A program made the translations under genes and the position numbers. 64,000 nucleotides of DNA, from the NCBI GenBank assembly GCA_002389765.1, contig DGQM01000028.1, forward strand, positions 95,587-159,586, read 5' to 3'. The notes under the pieces were generated by a model. That model was not told where the DNA came from. It ran no database searches and worked only from the letters and a program-made list of their open reading frames with translations. Shown here piece after piece: positions 58,002 to 64,000 of this stretch (position 1 is the stretch's first letter; each line of letters begins with the position of its first letter). Source of the stretch: Bacteroidetes bacterium UBA4414 (lineage in GTDB: Bacteria > Bacteroidota > Bacteroidia > Chitinophagales > Chitinophagaceae).

Positions 58002-58996
58002 TGGAGAAAGCCAATTTTGTTGATTATATAAGAGTATTCTGCCGCTCCGGTAAAGGAGGAGCGGGCAGCCGCCATTTCGCGCGTACCAAATTCAACCCTA
58101 AAGCAGGGCCTGACGGTGGTGACGGCGGACGTGGCGGACACATCATTCTGCGTGGTAACGAACAGCTATGGACGTTGCTGCACCTGCGCTATCATAAAAA
58201 TATACTGGCACAGGATGGTGAGAAAGGAAGCAAAAACAACTGCACCGGTAAAGACGGTGAAGATATTATTATAGAAGTGCCACTGGGTACCGTAGCCATG
58301 GACGAGGAAACCGGTGAAACAGAAATAGAAATTCTGCATCACGGAGAGGAGAAGATATGGGTACGTGGTGGCCGTGGTGGATTGGGTAATAGCAATTTTG
58401 CTACGCCTACCAATCAGGCACCCGACTATGCACAGCCCGGTGAGGAAGGCATAGAAGGATGGAAGTACCTGGAACTGAAAATACTGGCAGACGTTGGTTT
58501 GGTAGGTTTCCCGAATGCGGGCAAATCTACCTTACTGTCTACCGTTAGTGCTGCAAAACCAAAGATTGCAGACTACGCATTTACCACACTGACACCACAA
58601 CTGGGCATTGTACCATATAGGGATAATAAGTCTTTCTGTATGGCCGACCTGCCAGGTATTATAGAAGGTGCGGCAGAGGGCAAGGGCCTAGGCCATCGCT
58701 TTTTGCGCCATATAGAACGTAACTCTGTATTGCTGTTCCTGATACCTGCAGACAGTGCAGACCATGCAAAGGAATTTGCTATCCTGTATAATGAGCTGGA
58801 GCAGTATAACTCTGATTTGCTGGACAAGCGCATGATAATAGCCATTAGTAAAAGCGATATGCTGGATGATGAGCTGAAAGAAGCCATTGCTGCAACACTA
58901 CCAAAAGACATCCCACACCTTTTTATAGCCTCTGTATCTAATCAGGGTATTGTAGAATTGAAAGACACATTGTGGAAAGCGTTAACAGAAGAGTAG
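58001..58996 (+). CDS. obgE: Obg family GTPase
   Basis: 331 residues from a GTG start overlapping the adk stop. The N-terminal glycine-rich Obg fold (about 1-158) has SGKGGAGSRHFARTKF and GPDGGDGGRGGHIIL. The G domain has G1 GFPNAGKSTLL, G3 DLPGIIEGA and G4 SKSD. There is no C-terminal OCT domain, which many Bacteroidota lack. ObgE binds the 50S subunit and ppGpp and acts in ribosome assembly. The rhodanese gene starts 2 bases after the stop. Confidence 0.96.
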   Translation: MEKANFVDYIRVFCRSGKGGAGSRHFARTKFNPKAGPDGGDGGRGGHIILRGNEQLWTLLHLRYHKNILAQDGEKGSKNNCTGKDGEDIIIEVPLGTVAMDEETGETEIEILHHGEEKIWVRGGRGGLGNSNFATPTNQAPDYAQPGEEGIEGWKYLELKILADVGLVGFPNAGKSTLLSTVSAAKPKIADYAFTTLTPQLGIVPYRDNKSFCMADLPGIIEGAAEGKGLGHRFLRHIERNSVLLFLIPADSADHAKEFAILYNELEQYNSDLLDKRMIIAISKSDMLDDELKEAIAATLPKDIPHLFIASVSNQGIVELKDTLWKALTEE

Positions 58997-58998
58997 TA

Positions 58999-59298
58999 AT
59001 GAAAAGTTTATCGCCTGCAGAATTGAAAGCATGGATGGATGATAATACGCCATTTGTGCTGATAGATGTACGCGAAGACTGGGAGCGTGAAGTGTATAAC
59101 ATAGGTGGCGAACATATACCGTTGGCAGATGTTATGGCGCGCCGCGATGAAATACCTGTTGACAAACCTGTGGTGGTGTATTGCGAAAAAGGTATCCGTA
59201 GTTCCATCATCATACAAAGGCTGGAAGGCATAGGTTTTAATAACCTGTACAACCTGAGTGGCGGTATGAGTAACTGGAAGAAAGCGAACTTGAATTAA
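58999..59298 (+). CDS. Single-domain rhodanese-like protein
   Basis: 99 residues from ATG at 58999, 2 bases after obgE. The domain has PFVLIDVREDWEREVYNIGG, the active-site loop VVVYCEKGIRSS with Cys62, and YNLSGGMSNWKK. Single-domain rhodaneses carry sulfane sulfur for thiolation or detoxification. The third gene of the adk-obgE unit. A longer in-frame start at 58972 would overlap obgE and is not preferred. Confidence 0.92.
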   Translation: MKSLSPAELKAWMDDNTPFVLIDVREDWEREVYNIGGEHIPLADVMARRDEIPVDKPVVVYCEKGIRSSIIIQRLEGIGFNNLYNLSGGMSNWKKANLN

Positions 59299-59358
59299 TA
59301 CGATTCTGAACCGGGATTAATTTGATACCCCCTGATTTACCACGATTAACTATTCTGC

Positions 59359-60267
59359 TTATTGCACTAAGCTTAATGTGCTGCCATCTTTGGTAACAGA
59401 CAATTTGTGCTGCATACCGAGTGTTAGCGTGAAGTTGACATCCTGATGCCCGCAAGGGAAATTGAAACAAACAGGATAGTCGTATTCTTTTACCTTATCC
59501 CAAATTATCTCATCAATTGTTTGTCCGAAGGGGCGTTCTGTATCCTGCATATCTGTAAAGCTGCCAACAACAAGCCCTGCAAGTTTATCGAACTTGCTCG
59601 CACGTTTCAGGTTCAGCATCAGACGGTCTATATTATATAGATGCTCACCAATGTCTTCTATAAAAAGGATTTTGCCATCGGTATCAACTTCAGAAACAGA
59701 ACCCGTGAGGTGAGCGAGTATTGCGAGATTGCCGCCTGTTAATACACCTTCTACATTGCCTGTTCTATTGAATGAAGAAGCAGGTGCAGTATAAGTAAGT
59801 GGCCTTCCTGCAATAGCATCTATGAAGTTTTGGATATAGTCGGTATCGATAGTTGTTGGTTTAAAAGCACCGCACATAGGGCTGTGCATAGTAGCAATAC
59901 CAAGTGTATTATGAATGTGATTGTGCAGCACCGTGATATCGCTAAAGCCGCAAATCCATTTTGGTTTGCTTTTGAAACGGGAAAAATCAATCCTGTCTAT
60001 AATTCTGCTCATGCCATAACCACCACGCCCCATCAGTATGGCATCAATACCGTCATCATCCAACATACACTGCAGGTCTTGCAGGCGTGCATCGTCATTG
60101 CCCGAAAAATAATGATATTCTGAACCAACTGTACTACCCACCACTACTTTGTAACCAAGACTTTGCAGGTATTCAACTGCAAACTTTATACGGTCTGCCG
60201 AAACATAACCCGCAGGGCAAGTAATACCGATAGTAGAACCTTTTGTGAGGTATGGAGGGTGTATCAT
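59359..60267 (-). CDS. ldcA: LD-carboxypeptidase (peptidase family S66)
   Basis: 302 residues. N-terminal LTKGSTIGITCPAGYVSADR, MGRGGYGMSRIIDRIDF, and the nucleophile Ser109 in WICGFSDITVLHNHI, followed by THMHSPM-like ATMHSPMCGAF. The C-terminal part has GVLTGGNLAILAHLTGS, FIEDIGEHLYNIDRML and GHQDVNFTLTLG. LdcA cuts the terminal D-Ala from tetrapeptides in murein recycling, which complements the dipeptide epimerase at 16452. It is likely to be co-transcribed with the Rieske and tadA genes upstream (gap of 8 bases). Confidence 0.93.
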   Translation of the reverse strand: MIHPPYLTKGSTIGITCPAGYVSADRIKFAVEYLQSLGYKVVVGSTVGSEYHYFSGNDDARLQDLQCMLDDDGIDAILMGRGGYGMSRIIDRIDFSRFKSKPKWICGFSDITVLHNHIHNTLGIATMHSPMCGAFKPTTIDTDYIQNFIDAIAGRPLTYTAPASSFNRTGNVEGVLTGGNLAILAHLTGSVSEVDTDGKILFIEDIGEHLYNIDRLMLNLKRASKFDKLAGLVVGSFTDMQDTERPFGQTIDEIIWDKVKEYDYPVCFNFPCGHQDVNFTLTLGMQHKLSVTKDGSTLSLVQ

Positions 60268-60275
60268 TATGTTGT

Positions 60276-60593
60276 TTATAAACCTATGTAAATATAATCC
60301 TCTCTTATTTCTACAGGATAAGTTTTTAGTTTATAGCCCTCGCCACTTGTGTTGCGTCCGTTTGCAGGATCGAAGCGGTATTTGTGTAGCGGACATACAA
60401 GACGACCTTGTGCATCCAACCAGCCATCGCAAAAGCGCGCACCTGCATGCGGGCAGGTAGCGGCAAATGCAAATACGACATCGGCTTTGCGCAATAAACA
60501 TACTTGCTTATCGCCCACCAAAAAATCCTGCATCTTACCTTCTTCAAGAGAAGTAAATGAAGTGCCATCAACCAAATGCCATGTAAACAACAT
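60276..60593 (-). CDS. Rieske [2Fe-2S] ferredoxin-like protein
   Basis: 105 residues from ATG at 60593, 1 base after the tadA stop. The Rieske motifs are CPHAGARFCDGWLD and RLVCPLHKYRFDPANG, giving two Cys and two His ligands. Small soluble Rieske proteins pass electrons to oxygenases or reductases (NirD- or ferredoxin-type); the partner is unknown. Confidence 0.9.
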   Translation of the reverse strand: MLFTWHLVDGTSFTSLEEGKMQDFLVGDKQVCLLRKADVVFAFAATCPHAGARFCDGWLDAQGRLVCPLHKYRFDPANGRNTSGEGYKLKTYPVEIREDYIYIGL

Positions 60594-60594
60594 A

Positions 60595-61035
60595 CTATCT
60601 TCTTGCTGCAAAAAAGTCTTTCATTAACTGGGCACATTCATCTGCAAGGATGCCATGTACCAGTTCTGTTTTTGGATGGAAGGGAGAGTTATCGCCTGTG
60701 ATGCGCGCATAGCCGTTCTTAATATCACTAGCACCAAATACTATACGGCCTATCTTGCTCCAGTACAGCGCACCGCTGCACATCAGGCAGGGTTCCAGTG
60801 TTACATACAGCGTAGCATCGGGCAGGTATTTACTACCCAGCTGATTGAACGCGGCAGTGAGCGCAATCATCTCGGCATGTGCAGTGCTGTCGTTGAGCTG
60901 CTCTACCTGATTGTGTCCACGTGCTATGATTTTGGTACCCCATGTTACAACAGCGCCCACAGGTATTTCTCCGGCATCAAAAGCCAGCTTTGCCTGCCGC
61001 AGTGCTTCGCGCATAAAATATTCGTCGTCAAACAT
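60595..61035 (-). CDS. tadA: tRNA adenosine(34) deaminase or related nucleoside deaminase
   Basis: 146 residues. Zinc-binding H53-A-E55 (TAHAEMIALT) and PCLMCSGALYWSKI with C83 and C86. The TLEPCLMCSGA context and the size fit TadA, which makes inosine at the wobble position of tRNA-Arg. A guanine deaminase-like role cannot be excluded. The start codon is 4 bases after an AGGAGG sequence provided by an intergenic repeat. Confidence 0.88.
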   Translation of the reverse strand: MFDDEYFMREALRQAKLAFDAGEIPVGAVVTWGTKIIARGHNQVEQLNDSTAHAEMIALTAAFNQLGSKYLPDATLYVTLEPCLMCSGALYWSKIGRIVFGASDIKNGYARITGDNSPFHPKTELVHGILADECAQLMKDFFAARR

Positions 61036-61038
61036 AAA

Positions 61039-61064
61039 CCCTCCTAACCTCCCTAAAGGGAGGG
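61039..61064 (-). repeat. Hairpin/Shine-Dalgarno repeat, copy A (before tadA)
   Basis: Minus strand CCTCCCTTTAGGGAGG, TT, AGGAGGG, TTT, ATG. A 6-bp hairpin stem (61048-61063) followed by a perfect AGGAGG (40-45) 4 bases before the tadA start. It fills the whole gap between dtd and tadA. Confidence 0.85.
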
Positions 61065-61065
61065 A

Positions 61066-61518
61066 TTATTCTTTGTTTTTAGTATCCATTAATATTGTTA
61101 CCGGCCCATCGTTTACCAGCGCCACTTTCATATCTGCACCAAAAGTACCGGTTGCTACAGGTTTTGCTATGAGCTGCGATAGTGCTTTGATAAAATACTC
61201 GTACAATGGTACAGCCTGTTCGGGGCGGGCAGCTTTTATAAAAGATGGCCGGTTGCCTTTTTTGTAAGAAGCATGTAGGGTGAACTGGCTTACTACCAGC
61301 ACCTCGCCATCTACCTCTTGCAGGCTTTTGTTCATCAGCCCTGCATCGTCTGAAAATACACGCAGCTGCGCTATTTTTCCGCAAAGCCAGTTTGCATCTT
61401 CTTCTGTATCTGCAGCCTCTATGCCCAACAATACCATAAAGCCGATACCAATGGCAGACTTCATATCGCCATTGATGGTGACACTGGCTGTAGAAACACG
61501 TTGTATGACCGCTCGCAT
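61066..61518 (-). CDS. dtd: D-aminoacyl-tRNA deacylase
   Basis: 150 residues from ATG at 61518 (MRAVIQRVSTASVTINGD). The active-site motifs are VVSQFTLHASYKKGNRPSF and NDGPVTILMDT with the Gly-cisPro pair. Dtd removes D-amino acids, and also glycine, from mischarged tRNAs. A longer reading to 61743 covers repeats and the divergent mnmE start and is rejected. It is co-oriented with tadA and preceded by repeat copy B. Confidence 0.95.
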   Translation of the reverse strand: MRAVIQRVSTASVTINGDMKSAIGIGFMVLLGIEAADTEEDANWLCGKIAQLRVFSDDAGLMNKSLQEVDGEVLVVSQFTLHASYKKGNRPSFIKAARPEQAVPLYEYFIKALSQLIAKPVATGTFGADMKVALVNDGPVTILMDTKNKE

Positions 61519-61527
61519 ATTAAAAAC

Positions 61528-61551
61528 CCTCCTGGCCTCCCTGAAGGGAGG
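61528..61551 (-). repeat. Hairpin/Shine-Dalgarno repeat, copy B (before dtd)
   Basis: Minus strand CCTCCCTTCAGGGAGG, CC, AGGAGGG, 8 more bases, ATG. The AGGAGG is 9 bases before the dtd start. Confidence 0.85.
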
Positions 61552-61592
61552 AGCTATTTTTTGCGAAGCTAAGTAGTTTGTGGCAATACAAG

Positions 61593-61600
61593 TACTTTTG
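61593..61600 (+). promoter_or_regulatory. -7 box (TACTTTTG) for mnmE
   Basis: Just upstream of repeat copy C, so the transcript would begin at or next to the repeat's hairpin. The ATG is 33 bases downstream. Confidence 0.5.
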
Positions 61601-61605
61601 CATTT

Positions 61606-61630
61606 CCTCCCTTCAGGGAGGTTAGGAGGG
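61606..61630 (+). repeat. Hairpin/Shine-Dalgarno repeat, copy C (before mnmE)
   Basis: CCTCCCTTCAGGGAGG, TT, AGGAGGG, TGT, ATG. Same layout as the tadA copy, with AGGAGG 4 bases before the mnmE start, in inverted orientation to copy B. Confidence 0.88.
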
Positions 61631-61633
61631 TGT

Positions 61634-62986
61634 ATGTATAATATAAATGAAACGATAGTAGCGCTTGCCACACCGCCGGGTGTGGGTGCCATAGGGGTGA
61701 TACGCCTGAGTGGTAGCAAGGCTATAGAGATAACGGATAGCATCTTTAAAGGAAAGAAGCTGGTGAATCAGGCATCGCATACGCTGCATTTTGGTAAAAT
61801 AATGCAGGGCGAAAAAGCGCTGGACGAAGTAGTAGTGAGCTTGTACAAAGGCCCTAAAAGCTACACAGGCGAAGATGTGGTAGAGATAAGCGGGCACGGT
61901 AGCCAGTATATACTGGAGCAAATCATCAACCTGTGTATTGCCAACGGTGCGCATATGGCAAAGGCGGGAGAGTTTACCCAACGCGCATTTTTGAATGGCA
62001 AGCTGGACCTTGCGCAGGCAGAGGCGGTGGCAGATTTGATAGCATCACAATCGGGCGCGGCACAACAGGCAGCAATGCACAATTTGCGTGGTGGTTTTAG
62101 CGAAGAGTTGAAAGTGATGCGTGAACAGTTGATAAAGTTCAGCGCACTGATAGAACTGGAGCTGGACTTTAGTCAGGAAGATGTGGAGTTTGCAGACCGT
62201 ACCCAGTTTTACCAACTGATAAATGATATAGATGCAACAGCTGGTAGGTTGGCAGATTCTTTCCGCCTGGGGAATGTGATACGCAATGGTGTGAGTGTGG
62301 CGATAATTGGTAAACCCAATGCAGGTAAGAGCACATTGCTGAATGCATTACTGAATGAAGAGCGTGCTATAGTAAGTGATATAGCGGGTACTACACGTGA
62401 TACCATAGAAGAGACACTGAACATAAACGGTATCCTCTTCCGACTTATAGATACTGCAGGCATACGTGAGCATACAGCTGATGTAATAGAAAGCATAGGA
62501 GTGCAGCGCAGTATGGATACCATGAAGCGTGCAGATGTGGTAGCTTATCTCTATGATGTAAACACAACGACTGCTGAAGAGATTGCAGAACAGGTAGCAT
62601 TGTTCAAACAAGAGAATATCAACTACCTGCTGGTAGCTAATAAGACAGATGCATACACCGGTAGCAAACAGGATAATACCATTTATATATCTGCCAAAAA
62701 CAAAGACAATGTAAATGCGCTAAAACAAGCATTATACAAGCTGGTGATAGAAGGAGAGATAAATACAGAAGGTACCATCATTACCAATGCAAGGCACCAC
62801 GCATCGCTACAGGAAGTGCTGAAATCTGTAGCAGATATAAGAGCAGGGCTCGACAACCACATAGCCAGCGATTTGATAGCACTTGATATCCGCCGTTGCC
62901 TCTTTTACCTCGGTGAGATAACAGGAGAAGTAACTACAGAAGACAAGCTGGATTATATTTTTAGTAAATTCTGTATCGGTAAGTAA
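61634..62986 (+). CDS. mnmE: tRNA modification GTPase MnmE
   Basis: 450 residues from ATG at 61634. The N-terminal domain has IVALATPPGVGAIGVIRLSG, VVEISGHGSQYI and GEFTQRAFLNGKLDLAQAEA. The inserted G domain (about 215-375) has GKPNAGKSTLLNALL, IAGTTRDTIEE, DTAGIREHTADVIE and ANKTD. The C-terminal helical bundle ends with the invariant FCIGK. With MnmG it makes the cmnm5/nm5 modification at U34 of tRNAs. An upstream in-frame start at 61580 runs through the repeat and is rejected. The 3' end borders mobile DNA. Confidence 0.97.
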   Translation: MYNINETIVALATPPGVGAIGVIRLSGSKAIEITDSIFKGKKLVNQASHTLHFGKIMQGEKALDEVVVSLYKGPKSYTGEDVVEISGHGSQYILEQIINLCIANGAHMAKAGEFTQRAFLNGKLDLAQAEAVADLIASQSGAAQQAAMHNLRGGFSEELKVMREQLIKFSALIELELDFSQEDVEFADRTQFYQLINDIDATAGRLADSFRLGNVIRNGVSVAIIGKPNAGKSTLLNALLNEERAIVSDIAGTTRDTIEETLNINGILFRLIDTAGIREHTADVIESIGVQRSMDTMKRADVVAYLYDVNTTTAEEIAEQVALFKQENINYLLVANKTDAYTGSKQDNTIYISAKNKDNVNALKQALYKLVIEGEINTEGTIITNARHHASLQEVLKSVADIRAGLDNHIASDLIALDIRRCLFYLGEITGEVTTEDKLDYIFSKFCIGK

Positions 62987-62993
62987 TCCTTTA

Positions 62994-63007
62994 ATATCCG
63001 TTTATAT
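62994..63007 (+). repeat. 14-bp direct repeat, left copy (ATATCCGTTTATAT)
   Basis: Starts 8 bases after the mnmE stop; the right copy ATATCTGTTTATAT is at 63065-63078 with one mismatch. Candidate attachment or excisionase-binding sequence. Confidence 0.4.
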
Positions 63008-63025
63008 TCTCTTATAAACATTTGT

Positions 63026-63060
63026 AAAGAACTGCGCCAATAGTGTAGTTCTTTATTTTC
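63026..63060 (+). terminator. mnmE terminator
   Basis: AAAGAACT, 13-base loop, AGTTCTTT, ATTTTCTTTT. Confidence 0.65.
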
Positions 63061-63064
63061 TTTT

Positions 63065-63078
63065 ATATCTGTTTATAT
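63065..63078 (+). repeat. 14-bp direct repeat, right copy (ATATCTGTTTATAT)
   Basis: See left copy at 62994. The pair flanks the mnmE terminator. Confidence 0.4.
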
Positions 63079-63273
63079 CCATTTCACTACTTTTTGTTAC
63101 AATTTAGTTACTACAGATACCCCAAAATACGAATTTGTAACAAAATACGTTTTCGAGGGCTCCTTTATTGTCCCTCCATGCCCTTCAGTGTCACGTAATA
63201 TCCCATAATGTCCGTTGTCTGGTAAAGATGTGCAGTGGAATTTCACGGTGTAAATCAAAACAAATACATCAGG

Positions 63274-63642
63274 ATGAGTTCTAACATGCGTATTGAGAAG
63301 ACATGCGAATACTGTAATCAATTGTATATCGCAAAAATGACAACCACCAGGTATTGTTCTCACGATTGTAATCGAAAACACTACAAACAATTACAAAGAG
63401 AGAAGAAAGTACAACACGTCACTAACAAACGTATTCAATCAATCCAGTCTGATAGTATTCCTTCTTCCCCAATTGAGAAGCCATTTCTTAGTATGAAAGA
63501 AACAGGCAAACTAATAGGAGTACATGAGCGTACTGTAATTAAACTGATTAAAGATAAGAAGCTGCCTTGCTGCAGAATTGGGAGACGTGTGATTATCAGT
63601 AACGAGTCATTGAAATCGTTTATTGAATCGAAAAAAGCGTAG
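63274..63642 (+). CDS. Zinc-ribbon plus excisionase-type HTH protein of a mobile element
   Basis: 122 residues from ATG at 63274 (MSSNMRIEKTCEYCNQLYIA). The N-terminal zinc ribbon is C-x2-C-x13-C-x3-C (CEYC...RYCSHDCNRK). The C-terminal MerR/excisionase-like HTH is FLSMKETGKLIGVHERTVIK followed by LIKDKKLPCCRIGRRVIISN. This architecture is common at the integrase end of Bacteroidota integrative elements, where it controls excision. It sits with an integrase fragment downstream of mnmE. Confidence 0.88.
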   Translation: MSSNMRIEKTCEYCNQLYIAKMTTTRYCSHDCNRKHYKQLQREKKVQHVTNKRIQSIQSDSIPSSPIEKPFLSMKETGKLIGVHERTVIKLIKDKKLPCCRIGRRVIISNESLKSFIESKKA

Positions 63643-63743
63643 TAAACGAAATGTTAAAAAAAATGAAACCCAATACTGACGCTGGGTATGCACTCCAACA
63701 AATCAGCTAAGAAATTTTGGAAGTAATAATTTTGTGTTATATT

Positions 63744-63950
63744 ATGAGAGTCACACTAAGAAAGCGAAACACAGGTAAAAAAATCAGTTTATACCTCGAT
63801 TATTATCACAGTGGAGAGAGGCGTTATCAATTCCTCAGCATCTACCTATATAAGGAATTACCCGGTAAACCACTGACTGCATTACAACGAAAACATAATA
63901 AAGAAGCCATGCAGCAGGCAGATCCTGTTGCCTTTGCAGAAAACAAATAA
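63744..63950 (+). pseudogene. Truncated tyrosine recombinase (integrase), arm-binding N terminus only
   Basis: 68 codons from ATG at 63744. MRVTLRKRNTGKKISLYLDY and the following GERRYQFLSIYLYKE match the arm-type DNA-binding domain that opens Bacteroidota tyrosine integrases. The frame stops after AFAENK, where intact integrases continue into the core-binding domain. The two other forward frames also hit stops before the window ends. A TAATTTTG box lies 9 bases before the ATG. Probably a broken integrase; a stand-alone arm domain is less likely. Confidence 0.7.
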
Positions 63951-64000
63951 ACACTCTTCGCAGCGATTTATCCATTCGGGATAAGTGAAGCGATTCCATT

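Noticed and set aside
61518..61743. N-terminal extension of dtd
   Set aside because: It would translate the repeats and overlap the divergent mnmE start; family proteins begin at MRAVIQRV.

Overview
This 64 kb window is chromosomal DNA from a Bacteroidota bacterium, most likely of the Chitinophagales/Chitinophagaceae type. The evidence is two proteins with type IX secretion (T9SS) sorting domains, a TonB-dependent receptor, Bat-type VWA and TPR proteins, a DUF4783 protein, an NtrY-like kinase, and repeated use of the phylum's promoter signature (TTTG, 17-23 bases, TAnnTTTG). The family-level placement is inference. I see no rRNA, tRNA, CRISPR array or intact transposase.

Layout. 0-9.7 kb: 3' end of alaS, an ASST-like protein, dnaN with a perfect DnaA box upstream, an operon for a sigma-54-type response regulator, a pirin, a DUF1003/Fe-S pair and a Nudix hydrolase. 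9.7-18.5 kb: an RND/MMPL exporter, an omega-amidase-like nitrilase, small exported proteins, a GT39 glycosyltransferase, and a dipeptide epimerase-murB pair for peptidoglycan recycling and synthesis. 18.5-26 kb: a 1238-residue NtrY-like histidine kinase translationally abutting mazG, then ubiX, a thioredoxin-like protein, nth, a GxxExxY nuclease-like gene enclosed by inverted repeats, and msrB. 26-34 kb: a CoA-transferase, an M16 peptidase homologue without its zinc motif, a thioesterase, and a group holding a YHS-domain lipoprotein, a WD40-T9SS protein, a CNGKC-motif protein and a BtuB-like receptor.

34-39 kb is one minus-strand operon: NodU/CmcH-type carbamoyltransferase, DUF5989, SxtJ-like protein, a free-standing C-terminal half of CarB, a GT-C membrane glycosyltransferase and an ElaA-like acetyltransferase. 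It looks like a carbamoylation system with a possible dedicated carbamoyl-phosphate-forming half enzyme. 39-41.5 kb is accessory DNA: an orphan phage terminase small subunit and two direct copies of a structured repeat of about 190 bp enclosing one unknown gene.

41.5-64 kb: gpmI, DUF4783, a fibronectin-III T9SS protein, a divergent HxlR/DJ-1 locus with a palindromic operator, bestrophin, DUF4139, a PcrA-like helicase, batA/TPR genes, rluE-like, adk-obgE-rhodanese, LD-carboxypeptidase, a Rieske protein, and tadA, dtd and mnmE. The last three each start just after a copy of one short repeat that carries a hairpin and a strong Shine-Dalgarno sequence. Downstream of mnmE are an excisionase-like gene and a broken integrase, the edge of a mobile element.

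The observations most worth follow-up are the Shine-Dalgarno-bearing hairpin repeat at tadA/dtd/mnmE, the carbamoylation operon with the half CarB, the inverted-repeat-bounded GxxExxY unit, the 190-bp structured repeat, and a group of genes whose -7 promoter box lies only 5-7 bases before the start codon.
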